A stretch of 64,000 nt of DNA from positions 12,033,606 to 12,097,605 of the forward strand of contig NC_088305.1 of the NCBI RefSeq assembly GCF_032854445.1. Reading direction: 5' to 3'. The position numbers and the translations under genes are program-made. This document shows, one piece after another, positions 23,580 to 38,012 of the stretch. The notes beneath the pieces were generated by a model. It saw nothing but the letters and a program-made list of their open reading frames with translations. It was not told where the DNA came from and made no database searches. Numbering within the stretch: the first letter of the stretch is position 1; every line of letters begins with the position of its first letter. This DNA is from Liolophura sinensis. Its lineage: Eukaryota > Mollusca > Polyplacophora > Chitonida > Chitonidae.

Positions 23580-26500
23580 GTTCTTAATTGTGTGTTCACT
23601 TTCATTGTGATTTGTGGCTATTGTACAACAACCGTTCTGAATTGTGTGTTCACCTTCATTGTGCTTTGTGGCTATTGTACAACAACCGTTCTGAATTGTG
23701 TGTTCACCATCATTGTGATTTGTGGCTATTGTAACACAACCGTTCTGAATTGTGTGTTCACGTTCATTGTGATTTGTGGCTATTGTACAACAACCGTTCT
23801 GAATTGTGTGTTCACCTTCATTGTGATTTGTGGCTATTGTACAACAACCGTTCTGAATTGTGTGTACACCTTCATTGTGATTTGTGGCTATTGTACCACA
23901 ACCGTTCTGAATTGTGTGTTCACCTTCATTGTGATTTGTGGCTATTGTACAACAACCGTTCTGAATTGTGTGTTCACTTTCATTGTAATTTGTGGCTAAG
24001 GTACCACAGGCGTTCTTAATTGTGTGTTACCTGTCTGTCATTTGTGGGTAAGGTATATACCCCAACCGTTCTTAATTGTGTGTTCACCTTCATTGTGATT
24101 TGTGGCTATTGTACCACAACCGTTCTGAATTGTGTGTTCACCTTCATTGTGATTTGTGGCTATTGTACCACAACCGTTCTGAATTGTGTGTTCACCTTCA
24201 TTGTGATTTGTGGCTATTGTACAACAACCGTTCTGAATTGTGTGTTTACCTTCATTGTGATTTGTGGCTATTGTACAACAACCGTTCTGAATTGTGTGTT
24301 CACCTTCATTGTGCTTTGTGGCTATTGTACTACAACCGTTCTGAATTGTGTGTTCACCTTCATTGTGATTTGTGGCTATTGTACCACAACCGTTCTGAAT
24401 TGTGTGTTCACCTTCATTGTGATATGTGGCTATTGTACAACAACCGTTCTGAATTGTGTGTTCAACTTCATTGTGATTTGTGGCTATTGTACCACAACCG
24501 TTCTGAATTGTGTGTTCATCTTCATTGTGATTTGTGGCTATTGTACAACAACCGTTCTGAATTGTGTGTTCACCTTCATTGTGATTTGTGGCTATTGTAC
24601 AACAACCGTTCTGAATTGTGTGTTCACCTTCATTGTGGTTTGTGGCTATTGTACTACAACCGTTCTGAATTGTGTGTTCACCTTCATTGTGATTTGTGGC
24701 TATTGTACAACAACCGTTCTGATTTGTGTGTTCACCTTCATTGTGATTTGTGGCTATTGTACAACAACCGTTCTGAATTGTGTGTTCACCTTCATTGTGA
24801 TTTGTGGCTATTGTACAACAACCGTTCTGAATTGTGTGTTCACGTTCATTGTGATTTGTGGCTATTGTACCACAACCGTTCTGAATTGTGTGTTCATCTT
24901 CATTGTGATTTGTGGCTATTGTACAACAACCGTTCCTAATTGTGTGTTCACTTTCATTGTGATTTGTGGCTATTGTACAACAACCGTTCTGAATTGTGTG
25001 TTCACCTTCATTGTGATTTGTGGCTATTGTACAACAACCGTTCTGAATTGTGTGTTCACCTTCATTGTGATTTGTGGCTATTGTAACACAACCGTTCTGA
25101 ATTGTGTGTTCACCTTCATTGTGATTTGTGGCTATTGTACCACAACCGTTCTGAATTGTGTGTTCACCTTCATTGTGATTTGTGACTATTGTACAACAAC
25201 CGTTCTGAATTGTGTGTTCACCTTCATTGTGATTTGTGGCTATTGTACCACAACCGTTCTGAATTGTGTGTTCACCTTCATTGTGATTTGTGGCTATTGT
25301 ACAACAACCGTTCTGAATTGTGTGTTCACTTTCATTGTAATTTGTGGCTAAGGTACAACGGGCGTTCTTAATTGTGTGTTACCTGTCTGTCATTTGTGGC
25401 TAAGGTATATACCCCAACCGTTCTGAATTGTGTGTTCACCTTCATTGTGATTTGTGGCTATTGTACCACAACCGTTCTGAATTGTGTGTTCACCTTCATT
25501 GTGATTTGTGGCTATTGTACCACAACCGTTCTGAATTGTGTGTTCACCTTCATTGTGATTTGTGGCTATTGTACCAAAACCGTTCTGAATTGTGTGTTCA
25601 CCTTCATTGTGATTTGTGGCTATTGTACCACAACCGTTCTGAATTGTGTGTTCACCTTCATTGTGATTTGTGGCTATTGTACAACAACCGTTCTGAATTG
25701 TGTGTTCACTTTCATTGTGATTTGTGGCTAAGGTACCACAGCCGTTCTGAATTGTGTGTTACCTGTCTGTCATTTGTGGCTATTGTACAACAACCGTTCT
25801 GAATTGTGTGTTCACCTTCATTGTAATTTGTGGCCATTGTACAACAACCGTTCTGAATTGTGTGTTCAACTTCATTGTGATTTGTGGCTATTGTACCACA
25901 ACCGTTCTGAATTGTGTGTTCATCTTCATTGTGATTTGTGGCTATTGTACAACAACCGTTCTGAATTGTGTGTTCACCTTCATTGTGATTTGTGGCTATT
26001 GTACAACAACCGTTCTGAATTGTGTGTTCACCTTCATTGTGGTTTGTGGCTATTGTACTACAACCGTTCTGAATTGTGTGTTCACCTTCATTGTGATTTG
26101 TGGCTATTGTACAACAACCGTTCTGATTTGTGTGTTCACCTTCATTGTGATTTGTGGCTATTGTACAACAACCGTTCTGAATTGTGTGTTCACCTTCATT
26201 GTGATTTGTGGCTATTGTACAACAACCGTTCTGAATTGTGTGTTCACGTTCATTGTGATTTGTGGCTATTGTACCACAACCGTTCTGAATTGTGTGTTCA
26301 TCTTCATTGTGATTTGTGGCTATTGTACAACAACCGTTCCTAATTGTGTGTTCACTTTCATTGTGATTTGTGGCTATTGTACAACAACCGTTCTGAATTG
26401 TGTGTTCACCTTCATTGTGATTTGTGGCTATTGTACAACAACCGTTCTGAATTGTGTGTTCACCTTCATTGTGATTTGTGGCTATTGTAACACAACCGTT

Positions 26501-29500
26501 CTGAATTGTGTGTTCACCTTCATTGTGATTTGTGGCTATTGTACCACAACCGTTCTGAATTGTGTGTTCACCTTCATTGTGATTTGTGGCTATTGTACAA
26601 CAACCGTTCTGAATTGTGTGTTCACCTTCATTGTGATTTGTGGCTATTGTACCACAACCGTTCTGAATTGTGTGTTCACCTTCATTGTGATTTGTGGCTA
26701 TTGTACAACAACCGTTCTGAATTGTGTGTTCACTTTCATTGTAATTTGTGGCTAAGGTACAACGGGCGTTCTTAATTGTGTGTTACCTGTCTGTCATTTG
26801 TGGCTAAGGTATATACCCCAACCGTTCTGAATTGTGTGTTCACCTTCATTGTGATTTGTGGCTATTGTACCACAACCGTTCTGAATTGTGTGTTCACCTT
26901 CATTGTGATTTGTGGCTATTGTACCACAACCGTTCTGAATTGTGTGTTCACCTTCATTGTGATTTGTGGCTATTGTACCAAAACCGTTCTGAATTGTGTG
27001 TTCACCTTCATTGTGATTTGTGGCTATTGTACCACAACCGTTCTGAATTGTGTGTTCACCTTCATTGTGATTTGTGGCTATTGTACAACAACCGTTCTGA
27101 ATTGTGTGTTCACTTTCATTGTGATTTGTGGCTAAGGTACCACAGCCGTTCTGAATTGTGTGTTACCTGTCTGTCATTTGTGGCTATTGTACAACAACCG
27201 TTCTGAATTGTGTGTTCACCTTCATTGTAATTTGTGGCCATTGTACAACAACCGTTCTGAATTGTGTGTTCACTTTCATTGTGATTTGTGGCCATTGTAC
27301 AACAACCGTTCTGAATTGTGTGTTCACTTTCATTGTGATATGTGGCTATTGTACCACAGCCGTTCTGAATTGTGTGTTTCCTGTCTGTCATTTGTGGCTA
27401 TTGTACCACAACCGTTCTGAATTGTGTGTTCACCTTCATTGTGATTTGTGGCTATTGTACCACAACCGTTCTGAATTGTGTGTTCACCTTCATTGTAATT
27501 TGTGGCTATTGTACAACAACCGTTCTTAATTGTGTGTTCACTTTCATTGTGATTTGTGGCTATTGTACAACAACCGTTCTGAATTGTGTGTTCACCTTCA
27601 TTGTGCTTTGTGGCTATTGTACAACAACCGTTCTGAATTGTGTGTTCACCATCATTGTGATTTGTGGCTATTGTAACACAACCGTTCTGAATTGTGTGTT
27701 CACGTTCATTGTGATTTGTGGCTATTGTACAACAACCGTTCTGAATTGTGTGTTCACCTTCATTGTGATTTGTGGCTATTGTACAACAACCGTTCTGAAT
27801 TGTGTGTACACCTTCATTGTGATTTGTGGCTATTGTACCACAACCGTTCTGAATTGTGTGTTCACCTTCATTGTGATTTGTGGCTATTGTACAACAACCG
27901 TTCTGAATTGTGTGTTCACTTTCATTGTAATTTGTGGCTAAGGTACCACAGGCGTTCTTAATTGTGTGTTACCTGTCTGTCATTTGTGGGTAAGGTATAT
28001 ACCCCAACCGTTCTTAATTGTGTGTTCACCTTCATTGTGATTTGTGGCTATTGTACCACAACCGTTCTGAATTGTGTGTTCACCTTCATTGTGATTTGTG
28101 GCTATTGTACCACAACCGTTCTGAATTGTGTGTTCACCTTCATTGTGATTTGTGGCTATTGTACAACAACCGTTCTGAATTGTGTGTTTACCTTCATTGT
28201 GATTTGTGGCTATTGTACAACAACCGTTCTGAATTGTGTGTTCACCTTCATTGTGCTTTGTGGCTATTGTACTACAACCGTTCTGAATTGTGTGTTCACC
28301 TTCATTGTGATTTGTGGCTATTGTACCACAACCGTTCTGAATTGTGTGTTCACCTTCATTGTGATATGTGGCTATTGTACAACAACCGTTCTGAATTGTG
28401 TGTTCAACTTCATTGTGATTTGTGGCTATTGTACCACAACCGTTCTGAATTGTGTGTTCATCTTCATTGTGATTTGTGGCTATTGTACAACAACCGTTCT
28501 GAATTGTGTGTTCACCTTCATTGTGATTTGTGGCTATTGTACAACAACCGTTCTGAATTGTGTGTTCACCTTCATTGTGGTTTGTGGCTATTGTACTACA
28601 ACCGTTCTGAATTGTGTGTTCACCTTCATTGTGATTTGTGGCTATTGTACAACAACCGTTCTGATTTGTGTGTTCACCTTCATTGTGATTTGTGGCTATT
28701 GTACAACAACCGTTCTGAATTGTGTGTTCACCTTCATTGTGATTTGTGGCTATTGTACAACAACCGTTCTGAATTGTGTGTTCACGTTCATTGTGATTTG
28801 TGGCTATTGTACCACAACCGTTCTGAATTGTGTGTTCATCTTCATTGTGATTTGTGGCTATTGTACAACAACCGTTCCTAATTGTGTGTTCACTTTCATT
28901 GTGATTTGTGGCTATTGTACAACAACCGTTCTGAATTGTGTGTTCACCTTCATTGTGATTTGTGGCTATTGTACAACAACCGTTCTGAATTGTGTGTTCA
29001 CCTTCATTGTGATTTGTGGCTATTGTAACACAACCGTTCTGAATTGTGTGTTCACCTTCATTGTGATTTGTGGCTATTGTACCACAACCGTTCTGAATTG
29101 TGTGTTCACCTTCATTGTGATTTGTGACTATTGTACAACAACCGTTCTGAATTGTGTGTTCACCTTCATTGTGATTTGTGGCTATTGTACCACAACCGTT
29201 CTGAATTGTGTGTTCACCTTCATTGTGATTTGTGGCTATTGTACAACAACCGTTCTGAATTGTGTGTTCACTTTCATTGTAATTTGTGGCTAAGGTACAA
29301 CGGGCGTTCTTAATTGTGTGTTACCTGTCTGTCATTTGTGGCTAAGGTATATACCCCAACCGTTCTGAATTGTGTGTTCACCTTCATTGTGATTTGTGGC
29401 TATTGTACCACAACCGTTCTGAATTGTGTGTTCACCTTCATTGTGATTTGTGGCTATTGTACCACAACCGTTCTGAATTGTGTGTTCACCTTCATTGTGA

Positions 29501-31463
29501 TTTGTGGCTATTGTACCAAAACCGTTCTGAATTGTGTGTTCACCTTCATTGTGATTTGTGGCTATTGTACCACAACCGTTCTGAATTGTGTGTTCACCTT
29601 CATTGTGATTTGTGGCTATTGTACAACAACCGTTCTGAATTGTGTGTTCACTTTCATTGTGATTTGTGGCTAAGGTACCACAGCCGTTCTGAATTGTGTG
29701 TTACCTGTCTGTCATTTGTGGCTATTGTACAACAACCGTTCTGAATTGTGTGTTCACCTTCATTGTAATTTGTGGCCATTGTACAACAACCGTTCTGAAT
29801 TGTGTGTTCAACTTCATTGTGATTTGTGGCTATTGTACCACAACCGTTCTGAATTGTGTGTTCATCTTCATTGTGATTTGTGGCTATTGTACAACAACCG
29901 TTCTGAATTGTGTGTTCACCTTCATTGTGATTTGTGGCTATTGTACAACAACCGTTCTGAATTGTGTGTTCACCTTCATTGTGGTTTGTGGCTATTGTAC
30001 TACAACCGTTCTGAATTGTGTGTTCACCTTCATTGTGATTTGTGGCTATTGTACAACAACCGTTCTGATTTGTGTGTTCACCTTCATTGTGATTTGTGGC
30101 TATTGTACAACAACCGTTCTGAATTGTGTGTTCACCTTCATTGTGATTTGTGGCTATTGTACAACAACCGTTCTGAATTGTGTGTTCACGTTCATTGTGA
30201 TTTGTGGCTATTGTACCACAACCGTTCTGAATTGTGTGTTCATCTTCATTGTGATTTGTGGCTATTGTACAACAACCGTTCCTAATTGTGTGTTCACTTT
30301 CATTGTGATTTGTGGCTATTGTACAACAACCGTTCTGAATTGTGTGTTCACCTTCATTGTGATTTGTGGCTATTGTACAACAACCGTTCTGAATTGTGTG
30401 TTCACCTTCATTGTGATTTGTGGCTATTGTAACACAACCGTTCTGAATTGTGTGTTCACCTTCATTGTGATTTGTGGCTATTGTACCACAACCGTTCTGA
30501 ATTGTGTGTTCACCTTCATTGTGATTTGTGGCTATTGTACAACAACCGTTCTGAATTGTGTGTTCACCTTCATTGTGATTTGTGGCTATTGTACCACAAC
30601 CGTTCTGAATTGTGTGTTCACCTTCATTGTGATTTGTGGCTATTGTACAACAACCGTTCTGAATTGTGTGTTCACTTTCATTGTAATTTGTGGCTAAGGT
30701 ACAACGGGCGTTCTTAATTGTGTGTTACCTGTCTGTCATTTGTGGCTAAGGTATATACCCCAACCGTTCTGAATTGTGTGTTCACCTTCATTGTGATTTG
30801 TGGCTATTGTACCACAACCGTTCTGAATTGTGTGTTCACCTTCATTGTGATTTGTGGCTATTGTACCACAACCGTTCTGAATTGTGTGTTCACCTTCATT
30901 GTGATTTGTGGCTATTGTACCAAAACCGTTCTGAATTGTGTGTTCACCTTCATTGTGATTTGTGGCTATTGTACCACAACCGTTCTGAATTGTGTGTTCA
31001 CCTTCATTGTGATTTGTGGCTATTGTACAACAACCGTTCTGAATTGTGTGTTCACTTTCATTGTGATTTGTGGCTAAGGTACCACAGCCGTTCTGAATTG
31101 TGTGTTACCTGTCTGTCATTTGTGGCTATTGTACAACAACCGTTCTGAATTGTGTGTTCACCTTCATTGTAATTTGTGGCCATTGTACAACAACCGTTCT
31201 GAATTGTGTGTTCACTTTCATTGTGATTTGTGGCCATTGTACAACAACCGTTCTGAATTGTGTGTTCACTTTCATTGTGATATGTGGCTATTGTACCACA
31301 GCCGTTCTGAATTGTGTGTTTCCTGTCTGTCATTTGTGGCTATTGTACCACAACCGTTCTGAATTGTGTGTTCACCTTCATTGTGATTTGTGGCTATTGT
31401 ACCACAACCGTTCTGAATTGTGTGTTCACCTTCATTGTAATTTGTGGCTATTGTACAACAACC
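23580..31463. repeat. higher-order tandem duplication, 2 x 3,942 bp
   Basis: Within the satellite, marker variants recur at an offset of exactly 3,942 bp (73 monomers). Examples: TGTGACTATTG at 25181/29123, the TTCTTAATTG unit at 23581/27523, and the short-unit blocks at 24020/27962, 25372/29314 and 26776/30718. Copy 1 is about 23580-27521, copy 2 about 27522-31463. Identity looks essentially complete, implying a very recent event or an assembly duplication. Confidence 0.85.
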
Positions 31464-34400
31464 GTTCTGAATTGTGTGTTCACTTTCATTGTGATTTGTG
31501 GCTATTGTACCACAACCGTTCTGAATTGTGTGTTCACCTTCATTGTAATTTGTGGCTATTGTACAACAACCGTTCTGAATTGTGTGTTCACCTTCATTGT
31601 GATTTGTGGCTATTGTAACACAACCGTTCTGAATTGTGTGTTCACCTTCATTGTGATTTGTGGCTATTGTACCACAACCGTTCTGAATTGTGTGTTCACC
31701 TTCATTGTGATTTGTGGCTATTGTACAACAACCGTTCTGAATTGTGTGTTCACCTTCATTGTGATTTGTGGCTATTGTACCACAACCGTTCTGAATTGTG
31801 TGTTCACCTTCATTGTGATTTGTGGCTATTGTACAACAACCGTTCTGAATTGTGTGTTCACTTTCATTGTAATTTGTGGCTAAGGTACAACGGGCGTTCT
31901 TAATTGTGTGTTACCTGTCTGTCATTTGTGGCTAAGGTATATACCCCAACCGTTCTGAATTGTGTGTTCACCTTCATTGTGATTTGTGGCTATTGTACCA
32001 CAACCGTTCTGAATTGTGTGTTCACCTTCATTGTGATTTGTGGCTATTGTACCACAACCGTTCTGAATTGTGTGTTCACCTTCATTGTGATTTGTGGCTA
32101 TTGTACCAAAACCGTTCTGAATTGTGTGTTCACCTTCATTGTGATTTGTGGCTATTGTACCACAACCGTTCTGAATTGTGTGTTCACCTTCATTGTGATT
32201 TGTGGCTATTGTACAACAACCGTTCTGAATTGTGTGTTCACTTTCATTGTGATTTGTGGCTAAGGTACCACAGCCGTTCTGAATTGTGTGTTACCTGTCT
32301 GTCATTTGTGGCTATTGTACAACAACCGTTCTGAATTGTGTGTTCACCTTCATTGTAATTTGTGGCCATTGTACAACAACCGTTCTGAATTGTGTGTTCA
32401 CTTTCATTGTGATTTGTGGCCATTGTACAACAACCGTTCTGAATTGTGTGTTCACTTTCATTGTGATATGTGGCTATTGTACCACAGCCGTTCTGAATTG
32501 TGTGTTTCCTGTCTGTCATTTGTGGCTATTGTACCACAACCGTTCTGAATTGTGTGTTCACCTTCATTGTGATTTGTGGCTATTGTACCACAACCGTTCT
32601 GAATTGTGTGTTCACCTTCATTGTAATTTGTGGCTATTGTACAACAACCGTTCTGAATTGTGTGTTCACTTTCATTGTGATTTGTGGCTATTGTACCACA
32701 ACCGTTCTGAATTGTGTGTTCACCTTCATTGTAATTTGTGGCTATTGTACAACAACCGTTCTGAATTGTGTGTTCACCTTCATTGTGATATGTGGCTATT
32801 GTACCACAACCGTTCTGAATTGTGTGTTCACCTTCATTGTGATATGTGGCTATTGTACAACAACCGTTCTGAATTGTGTGTTCACCTTCATTGTGATTTG
32901 TGGCTATTGTACAACAACCGTTCTGAATTGTGTGTTCACTTTCATTGTGATTTGTGGCTATTGTACAACAACCGTTCTGAATTGTGTGTTCACCTTCATT
33001 GTGATTTGTGGCTATTGTACAACAACCGTTCTGAATTGTGTGTTCACCTTCATTGTGGTTTGTGGCTATTGTACTACAACCGTTCTGAATTGTGTGTTCA
33101 CCTTCATTGTGATTTGTGGCTATTGTACAACAACCGTTCTGATTTGTGTGTTCACCTTCATTGTGATTTGTGGCTATTGTACAACAACCGTTCTGAATTG
33201 TGTGTTCACCTTCATTGTGATTTGTGGCTATTGTACAACAACCGTTCTGAATTGTGTGTTCACCTTCATTGTGATTTGTGGCTATTGTACCACAACCGTT
33301 CTGAATTGTGTGTTCATCTTCATTGTGATTTGTGGCTATTGTACAACAACCGTTCTTAATTGTGTGTTCACTTTCATTGTGATTTGTGGCTATTGTACAA
33401 CAACCGTTCTGAATTGTGTGTTCACCTTCATTGTGCTTTGTGGCTATTGTACAACAACCGTTCTGAATTGTGTGTTCACCATCATTGTGATTTGTGGCTA
33501 TTGTAACACAACCGTTCTGAATTGTGTGTTCACGTTCATTGTGATTTGTGGCTATTGTACAACAACCGTTCTGAATTGTGTGTTCACCTTCATTGTGATT
33601 TGTGGCTATTGTACAACAACCGTTCTGAATTGTGTGTTCACCTTCATTGTGATTTGTGGCTATTGTACCACAACCGTTCTGAATTGTGTGTTCACCTTCA
33701 TTGTGATTTGTGGCTATTGTACAACAACCGTTCTGAATTGTGTGTTCACTTTCATTGTAATTTGTGGCTAAGGTACCACAGGCGTTCTTAATTGTGTGTT
33801 ACCTGTCTGTCATTTGTGGGTAAGGTATATACCCCAACCGTTCTTAATTGTGTGTTCACCTTCATTGTGATTTGTGGCTATTGTACCACAACCGTTCTGA
33901 ATTGTGTGTTCACCTTCATTGTGATTTGTGGCTATTGTACAACAACCGTTCTGAATTGTGTGTTCACCTTCATTGTGATTTGTGGCTATTGTACCACAAC
34001 CGTTCTGAATTGTGTGTTCACCTTCATTGTGATTTGTGGCTATTGTACAACAACCGTTCTGAATTGTGTGTTTACCTTCATTGTGATTTGTGGCTATTGT
34101 ACAACAACCGTTCTGAATTGTGTGTTCACCTTCATTGTGCTTTGTGGCTATTGTACTACAACCGTTCTGAATTGTGTGTTCACCTTCATTGTGATTTGTG
34201 GCTATTGTACCACAACCGTTCTGAATTGTGTGTTCACCTTCATTGTGATATGTGGCTATTGTACAACAACCGTTCTGAATTGTGTGTTCACCTTCATTGT
34301 GATTTGTGGCTATTGTACCACAACCGTTCTGAATTGTGTGTTCATCTTCATTGTGATTTGTGGCTATTGTACAACAACCGTTCTGAATTGTGTGTTCACC

Positions 34401-36059
34401 TTCATTGTGATTTGTGGCTATTGTACAACAACCGTTCTGAATTGTGTGTTCACCTTCATTGTGGTTTGTGGCTATTGTACTACAACCGTTCTGAATTGTG
34501 TGTTCACCTTCATTGTGATTTGTGGCTATTGTACAACAACCGTTCTGATTTGTGTGTTCACCTTCATTGTGATTTGTGGCTATTGTACAACAACCGTTCT
34601 GAATTGTGTGTTCACCTTCATTGTGATTTGTGGCTATTGTACAACAACCGTTCTGAATTGTGTGTTCACGTTCATTGTGATTTGTGGCTATTGTACCACA
34701 ACCGTTCTGAATTGTGTGTTCATCTTCATTGTGATTTGTGGCTATTGTACAACAACCGTTCCTAATTGTGTGTTCACTTTCATTGTGATTTGTGGCTATT
34801 GTACAACAACCGTTCTGAATTGTGTGTTCACCTTCATTGTGATTTGTGGCTATTGTACAACAACCGTTCTGAATTGTGTGTTCACCTTCATTGTGATTTG
34901 TGGCTATTGTAACACAACCGTTCTGAATTGTGTGTTCACCTTCATTGTGATTTGTGGCTATTGTACCACAACCGTTCTGAATTGTGTGTTCACCTTCATT
35001 GTGATTTGTGGCTATTGTACAACAACCGTTCTGAATTGTGTGTTCACCTTCATTGTGATTTGTGGCTATTGTACCACAACCGTTCTGAATTGTGTGTTCA
35101 CCTTCATTGTGATTTGTGGCTATTGTACAACAACCGTTCTGAATTGTGTGTTCACTTTCATTGTAATTTGTGGCTAAGGTACAACGGGCGTTCTTAATTG
35201 TGTGTTACCTGTCTGTCATTTGTGGCTAAGGTATATACCCCAACCGTTCTGAATTGTGTGTTCACCTTCATTGTGATTTGTGGCTATTGTACCACAACCG
35301 TTCTGAATTGTGTGTTCACCTTCATTGTGATTTGTGGCTATTGTACCACAACCGTTCTGAATTGTGTGTTCACCTTCATTGTGATTTGTGGCTATTGTAC
35401 CAAAACCGTTCTGAATTGTGTGTTCACCTTCATTGTGATTTGTGGCTATTGTACCACAACCGTTCTGAATTGTGTGTTCACCTTCATTGTGATTTGTGGC
35501 TATTGTACAACAACCGTTCTGAATTGTGTGTTCACTTTCATTGTGATTTGTGGCTAAGGTACCACAGCCGTTCTGAATTGTGTGTTACCTGTCTGTCATT
35601 TGTGGCTATTGTACAACAACCGTTCTGAATTGTGTGTTCACCTTCATTGTAATTTGTGGCCATTGTACAACAACCGTTCTGAATTGTGTGTTCACTTTCA
35701 TTGTGATTTGTGGCCATTGTACAACAACCGTTCTGAATTGTGTGTTCACTTTCATTGTGATATGTGGCTATTGTACCACAGCCGTTCTGAATTGTGTGTT
35801 TCCTGTCTGTCATTTGTGGCTATTGTACCACAACCGTTCTGATTTGTGTGTTCACCTTCATTGTGATTTGTGGCTATTGTACCACAACCGTTCTGAATTG
35901 TGTGTTCACCTTCATTGTGATTTGTGGCTATTGTACCACAACCGTTCTGAATTGTGTGTTCACCTTCATTGTGATTTGTGGCTATTGTACAACAACCGTT
36001 CTGAATTGTGTGTTCACCTTCATTGTGATTTGTGGCTATTGTACCACAACCGTTCTGAA

Positions 36060-36530
36060 TTGTGTGGTACCTGTCTGTGATTTGTGGCTAATGTATATAC
36101 CCCAACCGTTCTGAATTGTGTGTTACCTGTCTGTCATTTGTGGCTAAGGTATATACCACAACCGTTCTGAATTGTGTGTTACCTGTCTCTGTCATCTGTG
36201 GCTAAGGTACCACAGCCATTCTGAATTATGAGTTACCGGTCTCTGTCATTTGTGGCTAAGGTATATACCACAGCCGTTCTGAATTGTGTGTTCACTTTCA
36301 TTGTAATTTGTGGCTAAGGTATGACAACCGCTCTGAATTGTGTGTCTCTGTCATCTGTGGCTAAGGTACCACAGCCGTTCTGAATTATGAGTTACCTGTC
36401 TCTGTCATTTGTGGCTAAGGTACCACAACCGTTCTGATTTGTTTGTTACCTGTCTGTCATTTGTGGCTAAGGTACCACAGCCGCTCTGAATTGTTTGTTA
36501 CCTGTCTGTCATTTGTGGCTAAGGTAACTA
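36060..36530. repeat. diverged edge of the 54-bp satellite
   Basis: Units vary in length and carry CTGTCTCTGTCATCTGTGG and GGCTAAGGTACCACAGCC. They resemble the sporadic short units inside the array and probably approximate the ancestral monomer. Confidence 0.85.
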
Positions 36531-36944
36531 TTTACATTGCTCTACTGATTTATTTAATCATGACTGGAGCTGAATCATATCGTTATAATGTGATGTCATT
36601 AACGAAAATTGTTGATCCTTGTTTACACCGCTTCGTTTCCAGCTGGAAACATCTCTTACATCCAAGCAGCCAGAAATAAAAGTAGAGGAAAATAGCCATA
36701 GCATGAATTATTGAAGGATATCTTACAAGCCTAGTGCAATGCCAAGGTTAAATGAGGAGATGCTCCTTTTTAACATGTGGCCGTTTTGATCAATAACTGA
36801 TAGTTTGAAATGAAGCAGTCCAGATAGCTTTGCAGAGGTCTATATTTTAATCTACAGGTTTATTTCAAAATTATCGTATTTGATTTGACTGTTCGTTGAG
36901 CAAGCATAAGGCAAGCATGAAGTAAGTTTTTACTTTTACTTCAT

Positions 36945-37129
36945 ATGACTTTCAAAGTTTTCCCAGCAAATGAACCCATTTCCCCTTGTTCAGCAGCCAG
37001 TAACAGTCTGCTTACTTTAGCGAGCTCAAGTGTTGAATCTTGTAGACGTTAGAAGTTTCGATGAACACTAATATCATGACTCATATGATTAGCCAGATAT
37101 TCAAGTTCATTCTCTGTTAGGCCAATGAC
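36945..37129 (-). pseudogene. recombinase-like gene, exon with expected catalytic Tyr
   Basis: Acceptor TTTCAG directly before 37129, phase 0, matching the phase-0 donor of the exon at 37419. Reads VIGLTENELEYLANHMSH, HDISVHRNF, stop, then RLQDSTLELAKVSRLLLA. The stop (TAA, 37049-37051) falls where the family has Tyr in FYR, and the usual GH pair reads SH. The downstream end is uncertain. Confidence 0.7.
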
Positions 37130-37418
37130 CTGAAATGAGCGAAATAAATCGTGTTAAAGTTTTCCACTTCTACTTCATGGGTCGAGTCAATCACGCCCCT
37201 TTCCGTAGTTTGGACCGTAATAAATGTTTTCATGTAAGAAATTACACACTGTATTGAAAATATCAAAATTGTGCCTATAGCAAGAATTATATAATTTGAA
37301 GTTTTGGCCAACACATTGCATCAAAATACGGAGAACTAACAATTCCTTAATGCGCAAACTTATACAGTGCAGAAAATCAAAGCTGAAACCTTCTCAACGG
37401 CAATCTCGTGCTGTATAC

Positions 37419-37686
37419 CTGTGACACTGTTGCCATGTATTTTCTCAGTTTCGTGCAGGTAATCAGTTCAGGGTGTGACAAACCAGCATCATGTGCTGTC
37501 ATCTTCATAGCTTGTGAAGTTTTCAGGTGCGACTTCCCGTCACTGGCAAACAAGAAAGGATTATCCTCAGAGGTTTTTGCCCATTTCCGGTAGCCGATGA
37601 GAGTGTCAACTGCCTCAACCATGTCTTCGGTCAAGGCGATAGGAACTTCGCGGTATTGTTTCCCAATAACTTCCAAGTGCCGCATG
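37419..37686 (-). pseudogene. recombinase-like gene, exon with TKLRK motif
   Basis: 268 nt, acceptor ATATTTCAG before 37686 and donor CAG/GTATAC after 37419. Reads LEVIGKQYREVPIALTEDMV, a linker, then LITCTKLRKYMATVSQ. The TKLRK block occupies the HxxR-like position of tyrosine recombinases. This exon has no internal damage. Confidence 0.7.
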
Positions 37687-38012
37687 CTGAAATATAAATA
37701 TGAATTTTTCATAAATAATTAAGTAAAATACAAAACTGAAGTTACAATCAAGCACTGATAACTTCCGTGTGATACAGATATCTTAATATCACTTCACAGA
37801 AAAGGTTACTGGCCTTGACAACTCGCATTGCACGAAACAAAGCTGTTTTGTTTCTCCTGTATCAACCAGTAACCAGCAACCAACGACCAATAGAGCTACT
37901 GCATCAAGCTAAATACACAGGATTTTAATAGGTTTATACATGTATTATTGTATCATATATTATACAGGTATTGACTTTAAAATATGCTAGCACAGATGTA
38001 TCCAAAAGCATA

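Larger units (their letters stand above)
21128..36530. repeat. 54-bp satellite array, about 280 monomers
   Basis: Uninterrupted head-to-tail array of a 54-bp monomer beginning ACAACCGTTCTGAATTGTGT and ending GATTTGTGGCTATTGTACC. Variants are shared in blocks: a short unit with TTACCTGTCTGTCATTTGTGG, and marked substitutions such as GGTTTG, GATATG and CTTAATTG forms. The monomer has no stop codon in two plus frames and one minus frame, so open frames up to 479 codons arise without selection. The right edge (after about 36060) consists of diverged 53 to 60-bp units with GGCTAAGGTA, as expected for an array homogenised in its middle. It lies inside an intron of the minus-strand recombinase-like gene. 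Confidence 0.97.

Noticed and set aside
20994-36114. Dozens of long open frames (up to 479 codons) with 18-residue repeats such as NRSELCVHLHCDLWLL and TTTVLNCVFTFIVICG
   Set aside because: They are read from the 54-bp satellite. The monomer lacks stops in three of six frames and its length is a multiple of three, so long frames are automatic and overlap each other.
21128-36530. CRISPR-like array
   Set aside because: Repeats are contiguous with no unique spacers, and the genome is eukaryotic.
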